DNA of 64,000 nt from Yoonia rosea (GCF_900156505.1 NZ_FTPR01000002.1:1-64000), one strand, 5' to 3'. Shown: positions 47,768 to 56,936, counted from the stretch's first letter. Notes: a model not told the origin generated them from the letters alone. Numbers and translations are program-made.

Positions 47768-48979
47768 CTAACGAGACCCCGCCGCAACGATCTCATTATA
47801 AAGCGCCATCGCATTTGTATTGTGATCAAAGAGTCTCAGCGCAGTTTGCCGCGCACGCGCGCCCATCGCGTCGCGCAAAACCGGATCCAAAACGAGCTTC
47901 CGTGTCGCATCGGCGATAGCACTTACATCTTCTTGTGGCACCAGATACCCGTCAACACCGTCTTCGATCATGTCCGCTGTCCCGCCAATAATGGAACAGA
48001 CAGGCGGCAAGGCACATGACATTGCTTCCATGACTGCAACTGGCGCTGCCTCTCCGTGAAACACCGACGTCAGGGCAAGCATATCTGCCGATTGCAAAAG
48101 CTCCAGAACCTGATCCTCGCCAACAGAGCCCAGCATTTCAACGTGTTCAGTCAATCCGAGCCTGACAATCTCGGCCTCAATTACCTCTCTTTGGGATCCT
48201 TCACCAGCAATCAGGTAGTGTATGTGCAACCCCTCATCACGCAGTTTCGCCATTGCCTGAAGAAAGAAATGGTGCCCTTTCGTAAAATTCAGACGCGCGA
48301 CACTTACCGCGGTAAATCTACCATCCTGCAGGCTGCGTCTTTTTGTGGTGTTTGGTACAAAGCGGCCCGTATCAACGCCCATCCAGATCACAGGATAGTG
48401 CCCATCGGGGTTAACTTTTTCTTTCAGGGTGGTCTGCAGCGGCACAGTCACAGAGCTGACAAAGCTGGCATTCGCCATCTTGGCATGATGATCAGACCCG
48501 TAAACCTGCAAATCACCATGCAGGGTCAAGCTATAGCGCAAACCGCCCAGAATATTGGCCAAGGCACCCAGATGCGCAGCATTGGCGCATGAATGGATAT
48601 GAACATGCTCAATCCCCGCTGCACGACAAGCGATGACGAGTTCAGCGGCAGATCCGATGAGCGCCGTCAGCATCGCACGACGGTGCGGTGGGGTTTCCTT
48701 CAGACCCCCAATGTACTTCAGCGCCTTGCCAACAGCCACAGGTTTGCGCGCCAAGAAAACTAGAACGCGGCCCCAGTTTGGCGGGAAAAGATAGGTGGTG
48801 CGTGAAATAGCAGTTTCTGCAAATGCATGCGGACAACTGCCCCGCTTTGGTCTGCGCGTCGAAAATATATGAACACCAACACCCGCCGCTTCGATCGCGG
48901 TCAGTTCGCGCCAGAAAAAAGCATGTGTCTGGCTGGGAAACTCTGGGACCAGATAACCGATGGGACTTGGGTTCGTCAT
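47768..48979 (-). CDS. Glycosyltransferase, family 4 (EPS)
   Basis: The 403-residue GT-B transferase begins IGYLVPEFPSQTHAFFWRE, the N-terminal pattern of colanic-acid-type GT4 enzymes, and has FTAVSVARLNFTKGHHFFLQA and GEAAPVAVMEAMSCALPPVC in the donor domain. It resembles the gene at 26290 in overall design. It lies upstream of the polymerase on the same strand. TGGAGA precedes the ATG. Confidence 0.9.
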   Translation of the reverse strand: MTNPSPIGYLVPEFPSQTHAFFWRELTAIEAAGVGVHIFSTRRPKRGSCPHAFAETAISRTTYLFPPNWGRVLVFLARKPVAVGKALKYIGGLKETPPHRRAMLTALIGSAAELVIACRAAGIEHVHIHSCANAAHLGALANILGGLRYSLTLHGDLQVYGSDHHAKMANASFVSSVTVPLQTTLKEKVNPDGHYPVIWMGVDTGRFVPNTTKRRSLQDGRFTAVSVARLNFTKGHHFFLQAMAKLRDEGLHIHYLIAGEGSQREVIEAEIVRLGLTEHVEMLGSVGEDQVLELLQSADMLALTSVFHGEAAPVAVMEAMSCALPPVCSIIGGTADMIEDGVDGYLVPQEDVSAIADATRKLVLDPVLRDAMGARARQTALRLFDHNTNAMALYNEIVAAGSR

Positions 48980-49012
48980 GGGTTCTCCATTCCTACAAAA
49001 GCAGCCGGGGCA

Positions 49013-49588
49013 TTATCGTTCAGTTTCCCGCTTGAACCACAGGAGACTGAATGCATTTACAGCAATCATTGAAATGCCGCCCAATTCAAGGAAAGTATTC
49101 ATCCGGGCCCCGCCAACTTCAAAACCGATGAACTGGTCAAAGTGGTGAAAGCCCGCAGCGCGGATTGCAATGAATGCCAGCAAACTGACAATCCCGATAA
49201 GCGCGGGCCAGACAAGGGAAACTTCACGCCGCATCACCCAAAGCAGGCCTGCTGCGACAACCCCGCAGATCACGAGAATCGCCAGAATAAACGCAATCTG
49301 GACAGAGCGACGGTTCTCGTACCATCCTTGCGCCTTAGCGGCACAGCGTCCAGCAGCCGTGAGGGCGGACTGCAAATCGAGCTGCTTGTTCACAGCCAAC
49401 AACAAAAGTACGACGAAAAGCCCCAACCAGAAGAGACGCAGTTTGCCCGAATGGTGGTATGCCACGATCGCAGAAAGACAACTTGCCGCCAGATATGCAA
49501 CTGCGGTCACCCAACCTGTCAGTGTCGGATCACCGATCGTCGGAGACCAATCAGCAGAAATACACGCAAGAAGACCATTCAAACCCAT
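49013..49588 (-). CDS. Hypothetical integral membrane protein
   Basis: The 191-residue protein has about five or six hydrophobic helices (TAVAYLAASCLSAIVAY, LFWLGLFVVLLLLAV, IAFILAILVICGVVAAGLLWV, LVWPALIGIVSLLAFIAI and a C-terminal one). A loop carries HHFDQFIGFEVGGARMNTFLELGGI. I do not recognise the family. It is the first gene of the long minus-strand unit; AAAGGAA precedes the ATG. A role in EPS assembly is inferred from position only. Confidence 0.75.
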   Translation of the reverse strand: MGLNGLLACISADWSPTIGDPTLTGWVTAVAYLAASCLSAIVAYHHSGKLRLFWLGLFVVLLLLAVNKQLDLQSALTAAGRCAAKAQGWYENRRSVQIAFILAILVICGVVAAGLLWVMRREVSLVWPALIGIVSLLAFIAIRAAGFHHFDQFIGFEVGGARMNTFLELGGISMIAVNAFSLLWFKRETER

Positions 49589-49783
49589 CGGTTTCCTTTA
49601 CCCTGAGCCGCCCAAACTACAAGCCTAGCGTTCTAGAGCTGCGCGAGAAAGAAGGCATGAAGCCGTCAATCATGCATAAGTACTCTCACAATTCAGCAAG
49701 GGTTGCCCCAAAAAATGGCATAATTATCATCTATGCCACGATCTAACTGCTCTAGGAATGTGATAGCAGCAGACGCATACGAC

Positions 49784-49817
49784 TTTACGAGTGATTCCAG
49801 TTTACGAGTGATTCCAG
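49784..49817. repeat. Perfect 17-bp tandem duplication immediately before xrtD
   Basis: The unit TTTACGAGTGATTCCAG occurs twice in direct succession (49784-49800 and 49801-49817) and ends exactly at the xrtD start codon. The duplication leaves no purine-rich ribosome-binding site in front of the ATG. Confidence 0.9.
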
Positions 49818-51422
49818 ATGGCCTTGACCCAAGAACAAAATCTGTCTTCCGTCCCAACTGGTTTTTTGACGACAGGCATGTTCTGGCTGGTTCTCTTCCT
49901 CATTGCCGGGCTGGTGTTCTTTCATGAGGGGTTCAATGCCTTGCTGGCTGCATGGGAACTTCCCGAGTATAGCCACGGTCCACTGATCCCGGTCTTGTCG
50001 CTCTTGCTTTTTCTGCGGCAGCTAAAAGATGTGCCTGTCAACCTTGCGCCGGTCACAGACCGTGGGCCGGGTATTGCACTCATGCTCGTAGCAATGACGC
50101 TTGGCGCACTTGGCAAGCTAAGCCAGATCAACGAAGTCGTTACCTATGCGATCATTCTTTGGGTTGGTGCGCTTTTGCTGATTTCATGGGGGTGGCAGCA
50201 GGGCAAGCAATTCTGGCCACCTGTGCTGCATCTGGTCTATATGCTGCCGCTACCGGGCGTCATCTATTACAAAATTTCGACCTCGCTTCAGGTGTTCTCG
50301 TCCGAGTTGGGCGTCTGGATGCTGCAATTGCTAAGTGTTCCCGTCTTTCTGGAAGGCAACATCATTGATCTGGGGGTCTATAAGCTCCACGTCGCCGAGG
50401 CCTGCTCTGGGCTGCGCTACCTGTTCCCTATCATGTCATTTTCCTATGTCTTTGCGGTGCTGTTCAAAGGGTCGGTCTGGCACAAGGCGGTCCTGCTGCT
50501 CGCGGCAGTCCCGATCACGATCGTGATGAATTCGGTCCGGATCGCGTTTGCGGGGTGGCTGGTGAACTATGTTGGCCTCGACTACCTTGAAGGCTTCACA
50601 CATTTCTTCGAAGGCTGGATCATTTTCATGATCTGCGTGGTCCTGCTTTTCTTACTTGCGTGGGTCATGTTGCGCTTTTCGGGCTCACGACTGGGCCTTG
50701 TTGACGCGCTCGACCTCGATACCTCCGGCTGGGCCTCACAGGTTGCCCGTATTCGCTTCATCGCGCCTTCACGCGCCCTGATCTTCTCGGCCCTCTTGCT
50801 TGGCGCGGGGGCCATTGCATGGGAGATACGACCACAAACCGCAACGACCACCGTTGATCGTGAACCCTTTACCGTCTTCCCCGCGCGTTTGGGCGCATGG
50901 GACGGCGATATCCCGGAAGTGCTTGCGCCCGATGTCGCCGAGAATTTAGCGGCGGATGATTACCTGTCAGTCCATTTCACCCACAGCGCCCGGACCGCGC
51001 CTGTGCAACTCTTCATCGCGTGGTATGACGATCAAACCCAAGGCGGAATCCATTCGCCCGAGATATGCTTGCCCGGCGCCGGTTGGGAGATCGCAAAACT
51101 GGACCGCATAGATATCGCGCCACAAATGGGCCTTGCCGCGCCCTACAACCTCAACCGCGCTGTCATTCAAAGAGACCAAACGCGGATGCTGGTCTATTAC
51201 TGGTTTGAACAACACGGACGGCACACCGCGTGGGACTTTGCTGCGAAGATGTATTTACTGTGGGACAGCATCACCATCGGCCGGACGGACGGTGCGTTGG
51301 TGCGCCTGACAACCCCGATCATGTCGGGCGAAACCGAGGCAGACGCAGAAGCCCGCCTGCAAGACATGTTCCGTGAAACAGTTGACATATTACCGCGATT
51401 TGTACCGGGATTGGACGCCTAG
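49818..51422 (+). CDS. xrtD: Exosortase D (VPLPA-CTERM type) fused to an EpsI domain
   Basis: The 534-residue inner-membrane transpeptidase is expected to cut VPLPA-CTERM proteins at the sorting signal and transfer them to a lipid or saccharide acceptor. The first 300 residues have about eight helices with the exosortase catalytic residues Cys196 (VAEACSGLRYL), Arg241 (NSVRIAFAGW) and His262 (FTHFFEGW). From about residue 330 follows an EpsI domain with LGAWDGDIP and HSPEICLPGAGW. The fusion is typical of XrtD in Rhodobacterales. An in-frame stop nine bases before the ATG fixes the upstream limit. The VPLPA substrate gene lies downstream. Confidence 0.93.
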   Translation: MALTQEQNLSSVPTGFLTTGMFWLVLFLIAGLVFFHEGFNALLAAWELPEYSHGPLIPVLSLLLFLRQLKDVPVNLAPVTDRGPGIALMLVAMTLGALGKLSQINEVVTYAIILWVGALLLISWGWQQGKQFWPPVLHLVYMLPLPGVIYYKISTSLQVFSSELGVWMLQLLSVPVFLEGNIIDLGVYKLHVAEACSGLRYLFPIMSFSYVFAVLFKGSVWHKAVLLLAAVPITIVMNSVRIAFAGWLVNYVGLDYLEGFTHFFEGWIIFMICVVLLFLLAWVMLRFSGSRLGLVDALDLDTSGWASQVARIRFIAPSRALIFSALLLGAGAIAWEIRPQTATTTVDREPFTVFPARLGAWDGDIPEVLAPDVAENLAADDYLSVHFTHSARTAPVQLFIAWYDDQTQGGIHSPEICLPGAGWEIAKLDRIDIAPQMGLAAPYNLNRAVIQRDQTRMLVYYWFEQHGRHTAWDFAAKMYLLWDSITIGRTDGALVRLTTPIMSGETEADAEARLQDMFRETVDILPRFVPGLDA

Positions 51423-51755
51423 CCGCCGCAACACATCAAGACGCGCAAAGAGAGCACAGCCCAGCACAATAACGGCATGATTGGGCGCAGTTCGGATCTG
51501 GCATTGCGACTCAGAGTGCGCTTTTGAAAATGTCAGGGGCTTCAGCATATTTGTTTCGCCTTGCGCCACAATGCGCACTCCAAACACTAATTGTTGTAAA
51601 AAAGTACCTTCCCAAATGCTAGCCGCACGCAAAGATGGGCGAAATTGCCATATTTCACTACTTTCTCCTTGCACCCGCCCACCCAGGAGGCGCTATAGTG
51701 TTAACGATAAGTTAATTAGTATCGTCGCAGTTTTTGACGGTTAATGGTGGATCAA
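51423..51755. other. Intergenic region between xrtD and the VPLPA gene
   Basis: No gene is seen in these 333 bases. The last part holds the CtrA-like box at 51701 and a possible -10 element (TATAGT, 51694-51699). AT-rich patches occur near 51590. Confidence 0.5.
51701..51715 (+). promoter_or_regulatory. CtrA-type box TTAA-N7-TTAA upstream of the VPLPA-CTERM gene
   Basis: TTAA (51701-51704), seven bases, TTAA (51712-51715): an exact match to the full CtrA site of alphaproteobacteria. It is 40 to 54 bases ahead of the start codon. CtrA is the cell-cycle and differentiation regulator which in roseobacters controls motility and gene-transfer agents. Confidence 0.55.
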
Positions 51756-52406
51756 ATGTTCAAGAAATTTTTCGCAGGCGTTATTACAGCAGTTGCACTC
51801 ACAGCAACGGCGGCAAGTGCGGCAACGCTGAGCCTGCACGGTACAGGCCAGACGCATGTTGTCACGAACAACGACGTTTTGGGCTCTTTGAATAACACAA
51901 CAATCGACATGATTGATGGGTCGCGCAAGAACGCATCAAACGGTCTTTTCCTCGATATTGTGAGTGGTATGGCGCAAATCACATACACTTACCTTGGCGC
52001 CGAAGCCGGCAACAGCAACTATGCTGCTGTCATGGGGACAGAAGTATTTGATAACCGCGGCCCCACTTACACCGCGACAAATGCAACCGTGACCGTCACG
52101 CAGGCCGTGAGCGGTTTCCTCGACTTTGCATTCGGAACCTACGCCCCGACTTGGGCGACGGGTTTGTTCAACAACGATGGCGTCGCCGATGAGGCAACGC
52201 GCCATTATGCAATGGGCTTTGTGGCGATCAGTGCGAATGCCTTCTATGTGCTTTTTGACGATATCGCACGCGGTGACCGCGACTTTGACGATATCGTGGT
52301 GCGCATTGATGTGGCTGCGGTCCCACTGCCCGCAGGCAGCTTGCTCTTGCTGTCGGCACTTGGTGGCGCATTGGTGCTGCGCCGGCGCAAAACCGTCGCT
52401 GCCTAG
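51756..52406 (+). CDS. VPLPA-CTERM sorting-domain surface protein with DUF4114-like domain
   Basis: The 216-residue exported protein has a Sec signal peptide (KKFFAGVITAVALTATAASA) and a beta-rich middle with GDRDFDDIVVRIDV, the signature of DUF4114-like domains. The C-terminal tripartite sorting signal is AAVPLPAGSLLLLSALGGA followed by LVLRRRKTVAA: the VPLPA motif, a hydrophobic helix and a basic tail. It is the predicted substrate of the exosortase at 49818. GGTGGA lies before the ATG at 51756; an ATG four codons earlier is possible. A strong terminator follows. Confidence 0.92.
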   Translation: MFKKFFAGVITAVALTATAASAATLSLHGTGQTHVVTNNDVLGSLNNTTIDMIDGSRKNASNGLFLDIVSGMAQITYTYLGAEAGNSNYAAVMGTEVFDNRGPTYTATNATVTVTQAVSGFLDFAFGTYAPTWATGLFNNDGVADEATRHYAMGFVAISANAFYVLFDDIARGDRDFDDIVVRIDVAAVPLPAGSLLLLSALGGALVLRRRKTVAA

Positions 52407-52430
52407 GTACACGCATACAATTCGAAAAGA

Positions 52431-52460
52431 AAAAGCCGGCTCTCTGCCGGCTTTTTTGTT
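52431..52460 (+). terminator. Intrinsic terminator after the VPLPA-CTERM gene
   Basis: The stem GCCGGC-TCTCT-GCCGGC (52435-52451) is flanked by A4 on the left and T6 on the right. It is a canonical Rho-independent terminator, and its A/T flanks also make it usable for the convergent BY-kinase gene. Confidence 0.9.
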
Positions 52461-52482
52461 GTTCTGATCCAAAGCGACTGGA

Positions 52483-53355
52483 TTAGTAATAGGCACCGGC
52501 ACTGCCGGACTCTTTGTCCAAATAGCGGCACTTGTTAAGCAAAACACCCATTACATTTGTCTGCGATGCCAGATCACGCTCACAGACGTCGATTTCACCG
52601 ATCGAGGTGGACTCGGCGGCAGCGATCAAAAGCACGCAATCGACCTGACCCATAAAGGCCATCGTGTCATCGCTGCTTAACATCGGCGGCATATCAAAGA
52701 TTGTCAGGTCCGGTGCGAACTGCTCTTCGATATCGGCCAAAGCGCGACCCACCGTTGAACTCTGCAAAAGCTCCGCAGGATTGCGCGTGCGTGTGTAATT
52801 CAGACCAAAGGCCAAGTTGGGCCGCGGGCGTTTCGCGATGTCGGAAAACGCGGCCTGGCCACCCAGGACAGTCGAAAAACCGGTCTCGCCGGACAGGCCA
52901 AAGATAGACGCCATCGACGGACGCCGCATGTCCATTTCAGCGACAACAGTGAATATCTCGGGCTGTTTTGCCAGCGAAAAGGCAAGGTTCATCGAGACTG
53001 TCGTTTTCCCGCAGTCTGCGCTGGGTGACGTAATCGCAAGGCGGCGCCATCCATTGATCCGCATCTCCTGCAACACCTTGGTACGCAGCTTGTCAAAAGC
53101 CATGACACCCTGATCCGATTGCGGCCCTGTCTCGAACGTCACGACGCGATGTTTTGCCATTTGCTTGGCCGGTGGCGCAAAAGTGGCAAGCGGTTGCCAG
53201 ATTGCGGCACGGTCAGCCATAGCGACATCATGCTCTTTGTTAAGGGCCCGGCGCCTGCTGGCGATATAGGATTGCCGTTGGCTCGTCTTCGCGTTGCCGG
53301 TGATTTCCTCGCGGGCAGCGCGTGCTTTGGCGATTGCGGCTTGTATCTTGTCCAT
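52483..53355 (-). CDS. CpsD/ExoP-type polysaccharide tyrosine kinase (BY-kinase)
   Basis: The 290-residue cytoplasmic kinase regulates EPS chain length with its membrane partner at 53373. It has Walker A SADCGKTT (112-119), Walker A' VVAEMDMRRPS (137-147) and Walker B LTIFDMPPM (217-225), the set that defines BY-kinases. The C-terminus ends SGSAGAYY, with only two terminal tyrosines where many BY-kinases have a longer cluster. It follows the Wzz-type gene by 17 bases, so kinase and activator are separate proteins. Confidence 0.92.
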   Translation of the reverse strand: MDKIQAAIAKARAAREEITGNAKTSQRQSYIASRRRALNKEHDVAMADRAAIWQPLATFAPPAKQMAKHRVVTFETGPQSDQGVMAFDKLRTKVLQEMRINGWRRLAITSPSADCGKTTVSMNLAFSLAKQPEIFTVVAEMDMRRPSMASIFGLSGETGFSTVLGGQAAFSDIAKRPRPNLAFGLNYTRTRNPAELLQSSTVGRALADIEEQFAPDLTIFDMPPMLSSDDTMAFMGQVDCVLLIAAAESTSIGEIDVCERDLASQTNVMGVLLNKCRYLDKESGSAGAYY

Positions 53356-53372
53356 ATCGTCTCGCCCTACCC

Positions 53373-54923
53373 TTATTCCAAACCGACGCGGCGCAGCATT
53401 TCGTCAAAGATCGGCTGCAGCGGCTGGATATTCTCGTCAATGTACCAAACCGCCGCAGGAACACCCAAAAAGACCACAGCCAAAGCCGCAAGGACAAGAA
53501 GCCGCCGCCGCCAAATCTGACCGCGGGTCCGGATGTATGGCATCGTCATGAAGGGCGTGATTTTCAAACCATCCACAATATCAGCTGGGCGTCGCACGGC
53601 AGTGTTCAAAAGCTCGAGCAAGACAATTAATCCAAACCCCATCCCAAGACCTGCTGCAACGCCCGTCGCCGCTATCAAACGTCTGTTTGGTCGTGTCGGG
53701 CTTGTTGGCGGAATAGCTTGTTCAATAACTGTGATGCGCTGCCCTTTGGACAAAGCCTCGATTGTATCGCCCACTTCTGCAATCGCACGGTTTTGTACGG
53801 CGCGGTCATATTGTGTCCGCAGGTTCTCAAAGTTCCGCTCAAGCGTTGCCAGCGTAAGCGCATTTCCGGGTGTCGCAGCGATAGACGCCGACAGCTCATC
53901 CAGATTCTGCTCAATAAGTGCCTTTTGCTCGTCAATAAAGGCGATCTGGCCCTCAAGATCTGCTAGCTGCAAAGCAAACGGGGTCAATGGCGCGCCTTCG
54001 GTATCAAGTGTTCCGTTACTCGCAGCGGCCTGTTGGGCGGCGACAATTCTTTCCAATGCAGCGACCTGTGCCTGCAAAATTCCGATGCGTGGATTGTCAG
54101 GCGAAAGCAGTGCCGAGGCACGCGTCAATTCATCCAGCAAATCCTGTAGTTCCGCCTCCTCAGGGGTGCGCGCAGCGACGCCAAGCAGGCCGACTTCTCC
54201 GGTCTGTTCAAAAAGTTGCACGAGGCGGTCGCGACGTTCACGCAATTGTATCCGTTCACGATCAAGCTCCAGAATGCGCTCCGCCGCTGCTGCTTGCTGT
54301 GACCTGCGAAACTCGAGGCTATCCGGCAACGCTTCCAGATTGGCCTCTTGGAACGCAAGAATTTGGCCGCGCATCTGGGACAGTTCCTGCTCCAGCTGCT
54401 CTGTCTCTTGCGCGAAGAAGTCCAGCGTTTGTCCCGAGACCGTCGTGCGCATCTCGATGTTCTCTTGCAGAATCAAAGTGACGATTTCGTTGACCACCGC
54501 AGCCGCGCGATCTGGCAGCGGATCGTCGAAGCTGACCCTTACGATAATCGCTGCCGACCGACCGCCAAGGTCAACGTTGATCCGCGCGCTCATGTCCTCC
54601 ACTTTTTCATCAGGACGCAAACGGTCTTCGGTGGCATCGGTTTCGGTGTAAACCCCAAGGCGGTTGGCCATGTCGAGCAGGTTATCCCGCGTGAAAATAC
54701 GCTGCTGGATAATTTGCAACTGTTCGGCGGCATCAGTGCGCACGGTAGATGCGGCAAGTTCATCTGGGATCTGCTGGGATTCAACAACCAAACGGGCTTC
54801 GGCCACGTAAATCGGTTTCTGGGTCAGCGCCACCGTCAGCCCTGCTGCTGTCCCAAGGGCCAGCAGGATCAGGACATATGGAAAGCGCCTCCAAAAGACT
54901 GCCAGATAAAATTTAAGATCCAT
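53373..54923 (-). CDS. Polysaccharide chain-length determinant (Wzz/GumC type)
   Basis: The 516-residue inner-membrane protein controls EPS chain length and activates the BY-kinase. A transmembrane helix lies at residues 15-32 (FPYVLILLALGTAAGLTVAL), with a Wzz-type N-terminal domain. A long periplasmic coiled coil follows (about 165-400, many Gln/Glu/Arg heptads). The C-terminal Pro-rich motif before the second helix is IPPTSPTRPNRRLI, and another helix lies at about 470-490. This design matches the chain-length proteins of PEP-CTERM/EPS loci. Confidence 0.92.
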   Translation of the reverse strand: MDLKFYLAVFWRRFPYVLILLALGTAAGLTVALTQKPIYVAEARLVVESQQIPDELAASTVRTDAAEQLQIIQQRIFTRDNLLDMANRLGVYTETDATEDRLRPDEKVEDMSARINVDLGGRSAAIIVRVSFDDPLPDRAAAVVNEIVTLILQENIEMRTTVSGQTLDFFAQETEQLEQELSQMRGQILAFQEANLEALPDSLEFRRSQQAAAAERILELDRERIQLRERRDRLVQLFEQTGEVGLLGVAARTPEEAELQDLLDELTRASALLSPDNPRIGILQAQVAALERIVAAQQAAASNGTLDTEGAPLTPFALQLADLEGQIAFIDEQKALIEQNLDELSASIAATPGNALTLATLERNFENLRTQYDRAVQNRAIAEVGDTIEALSKGQRITVIEQAIPPTSPTRPNRRLIAATGVAAGLGMGFGLIVLLELLNTAVRRPADIVDGLKITPFMTMPYIRTRGQIWRRRLLVLAALAVVFLGVPAAVWYIDENIQPLQPIFDEMLRRVGLE

Positions 54924-54962
54924 CGTTTACCATTCACATGCGAGGTCGGGCTCAAGAAACTG

Positions 54963-55808
54963 CTAACTCGCGGACACCCCACCGCCGAAAAAGACACCAT
55001 CGTTAAGCACTTGTTTCACGATAGTTTCGTTCACCTTATGTTTGTCGTCTGTATACGCATAAAGTAGCGAAAAGTCACAGAGTTGGTTAATCAGTCGCGG
55101 CACGCCACGGGTCTCGGTATAGATTCGCTTGCATGCGCCGGGGCTAAAGATCTCGTCCTTGGCGCCGGCAACTTTCAGGCGGTGATGAATGTATTCCGCG
55201 ACGGTCTCGGCGTCGAGTGTGGGCAGATGGAAGCTTGAGGCGACCCGCTGCGCGAATTGCGTCAGATTGGGATGGCGGACATTTTCGCGCAACTCGGGTT
55301 GGCCAACCAGGACAAGCTGCAACAACTCATCCTTGTTGGCGTTGATATTCGTGAACATCCGCAATTCTTCAAGTGACTCGCGGTTGAGGTTTTGCGCCTC
55401 GTCAAAAATCAGGGCAACGCGATGACCTTTGGCATAAGTCGCAATCAGGAATTCCTCAAACTGGCCGAAGAGCGTGACATAGTCAGCCCCTGGTGGCACC
55501 GGCTGATCAAGCGATTGCAGAACCCAGCGCAATAGCTCGTCCCGCGTGCCATGTGCGTTTGAGATCAGACCAACCACAAGCTCGTCATCGATCGACTTCA
55601 GCAAGTGATGCAAAAGCGTGGTCTTACCGGCACCAACCTCGCCCGTTATCAGCGTGATCGGCGCACGGGTCACAAGACCGAACTCGAACATCGCATAGGC
55701 CCGCTCATGCGCAGGTGACCAATAGATAAAGTCAGGGTCCGGCACCAAGCTAAAAGGGCGTTCGCTCAACCCGAAATGGTTAAGGTAGATACTGATGGCT
55801 TGGTTCAT
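54963..55808 (-). CDS. ExeA-like AAA ATPase of exosortase/EPS loci
   Basis: The 281-residue ATPase has the N-terminal motif YLNHFGLSERPFSLVPDP, Walker A GEVGAGKTT (56-64), Walker B ALIFDEAQNL and a sensor/arginine region VGQPELRENV. It matches the general secretion pathway protein A-like ATPases that accompany PEP-CTERM EPS loci; the exact role is not known. It is the first gene of the minus-strand unit with wzz and the kinase, 39 bases before wzz. Confidence 0.9.
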   Translation of the reverse strand: MNQAISIYLNHFGLSERPFSLVPDPDFIYWSPAHERAYAMFEFGLVTRAPITLITGEVGAGKTTLLHHLLKSIDDELVVGLISNAHGTRDELLRWVLQSLDQPVPPGADYVTLFGQFEEFLIATYAKGHRVALIFDEAQNLNRESLEELRMFTNINANKDELLQLVLVGQPELRENVRHPNLTQFAQRVASSFHLPTLDAETVAEYIHHRLKVAGAKDEIFSPGACKRIYTETRGVPRLINQLCDFSLLYAYTDDKHKVNETIVKQVLNDGVFFGGGVSAS

Positions 55809-56219
55809 TCAGACCCCGAAACACAGTCACTCTCGTTCCAACTACATCCGAAACAAACACGATTCGGCACTCGATGATGTCTAAAGGAAAAGCGGTTTTC
55901 AGACCACCAGAACCCTCAAACTTTGGCAAACTGCCCTAAGGTAAGGCGATTCTATAGACTCATTGGTTCGCATGTCGAAACAATGATGATGCTTTTATAA
56001 AACCACTGGTTAGATTGTGAACACACTACCGCCAACTATGGCGAAAAACGTTCTTTTTTACCTTCGAAATCTAAAGGACCGGTTCACGTGATCATTGTTT
56101 AATGATATATTAACTTTTGCCAGTGCACCGCAGGGCGACTAGTTTTTTTCGGTCATCCGGTGCTGCAGAATTTGTTGTTATTTCTGGCGAGTAAATTTGG
56201 TTAACGAGTGAGCAATTAC
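55809..56219. other. AT-rich divergent control region of the EPS export operons
   Basis: These 411 bases separate the divergent ATPase-wzz-kinase unit from the PGT-TPR-wza unit. No gene is seen. The region is AT-rich, with a CtrA-type box at 56099, and should contain promoters for both directions. Confidence 0.6.
56099..56113 (+). promoter_or_regulatory. CtrA-type box TTAA-N7-TTAA(C) ahead of the EPS initiation operon
   Basis: TTAA (56099-56102), seven bases, TTAA (56110-56113) followed by C: the full CtrA consensus. It lies about 107 bases ahead of the initiating sugar transferase. The surrounding sequence (TTAATGATATATTA ... TTTGCC) closely resembles that at 61465. Confidence 0.55.
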
Positions 56220-56897
56220 ATGTCGACAGATTATTCTGACGCGAGAAAACATACGAATTCAAGACTGATCGGACCGTCGCTTCCGATCAAGGGGCCTTAT
56301 GAGCTTGGGCTGAAGCGCATCTTTGATGTGTTGTGCGTCGTCGCATCAATTCCTTTTATCCTACCACTTATTGGTGTGCTCGCGCTGGTGGTAAAGCGGG
56401 ATGGGGGCCCCGCCTTCTATCGGCAGGATCGCGTAGGGAGGAATGGCCGCTTCTATCGTATCTGGAAATTGCGCACGATGGTGGTGAACGCAGACTCCAA
56501 ACTGCAAGATCACCTGTCAAAGAGCCCTGAAGCCGCTGCAGAATGGACACTGACACAGAAACTCAAGCGCGATCCACGGATTACGAAAATCGGGGCGCTC
56601 TTGCGCAAAAGCTCGATTGATGAACTGCCCCAGCTGTGGAACGTCCTGATCGGCGACATGAGCCTTGTCGGCCCGCGTCCGATGCTGCCTGAGCAACAGA
56701 CACTCTATCCTGGCCTTGCTTATTACTCCCAACGCCCGGGCATTACCGGCAGCTGGCAGGTATCCGAGCGCAACGAATGTACTTTTGCGGACCGTGCGCG
56801 CTTTGACACCGCCTATATCGCCAATATGTCCTTTGCGAATGACGTGAAGCTGTTGTTGGCGACCGTTCGTGTTGTGGTAAAAGGGACCGGATATTAA
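56220..56897 (+). CDS. Initiating sugar-phosphate transferase (WbaP/EpsL-type PGT)
   Basis: The protein of about 225 residues is a monotopic polyprenyl-phosphate hexose-1-phosphate transferase. It starts EPS synthesis by loading the first sugar-phosphate onto undecaprenyl phosphate. It has one membrane re-entrant helix (DVLCVVASIPFILPLIGVLALVV) and the catalytic domain motifs PAFYRQDRVGRNG, WKLRTM, SSIDELPQLWNVL, SLVGPRPMLP and RPGITG. It is the short form without the N-terminal four-helix region. I start it at ATG 56220 (GAGTGAG upstream); a GTG at 56208 is possible. Confidence 0.92.
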   Translation: MSTDYSDARKHTNSRLIGPSLPIKGPYELGLKRIFDVLCVVASIPFILPLIGVLALVVKRDGGPAFYRQDRVGRNGRFYRIWKLRTMVVNADSKLQDHLSKSPEAAAEWTLTQKLKRDPRITKIGALLRKSSIDELPQLWNVLIGDMSLVGPRPMLPEQQTLYPGLAYYSQRPGITGSWQVSERNECTFADRARFDTAYIANMSFANDVKLLLATVRVVVKGTGY

Positions 56898-56936
56898 TCC
56901 AAGGTCTTTACGTGAGGCCGGTACACTAGGTAACTC

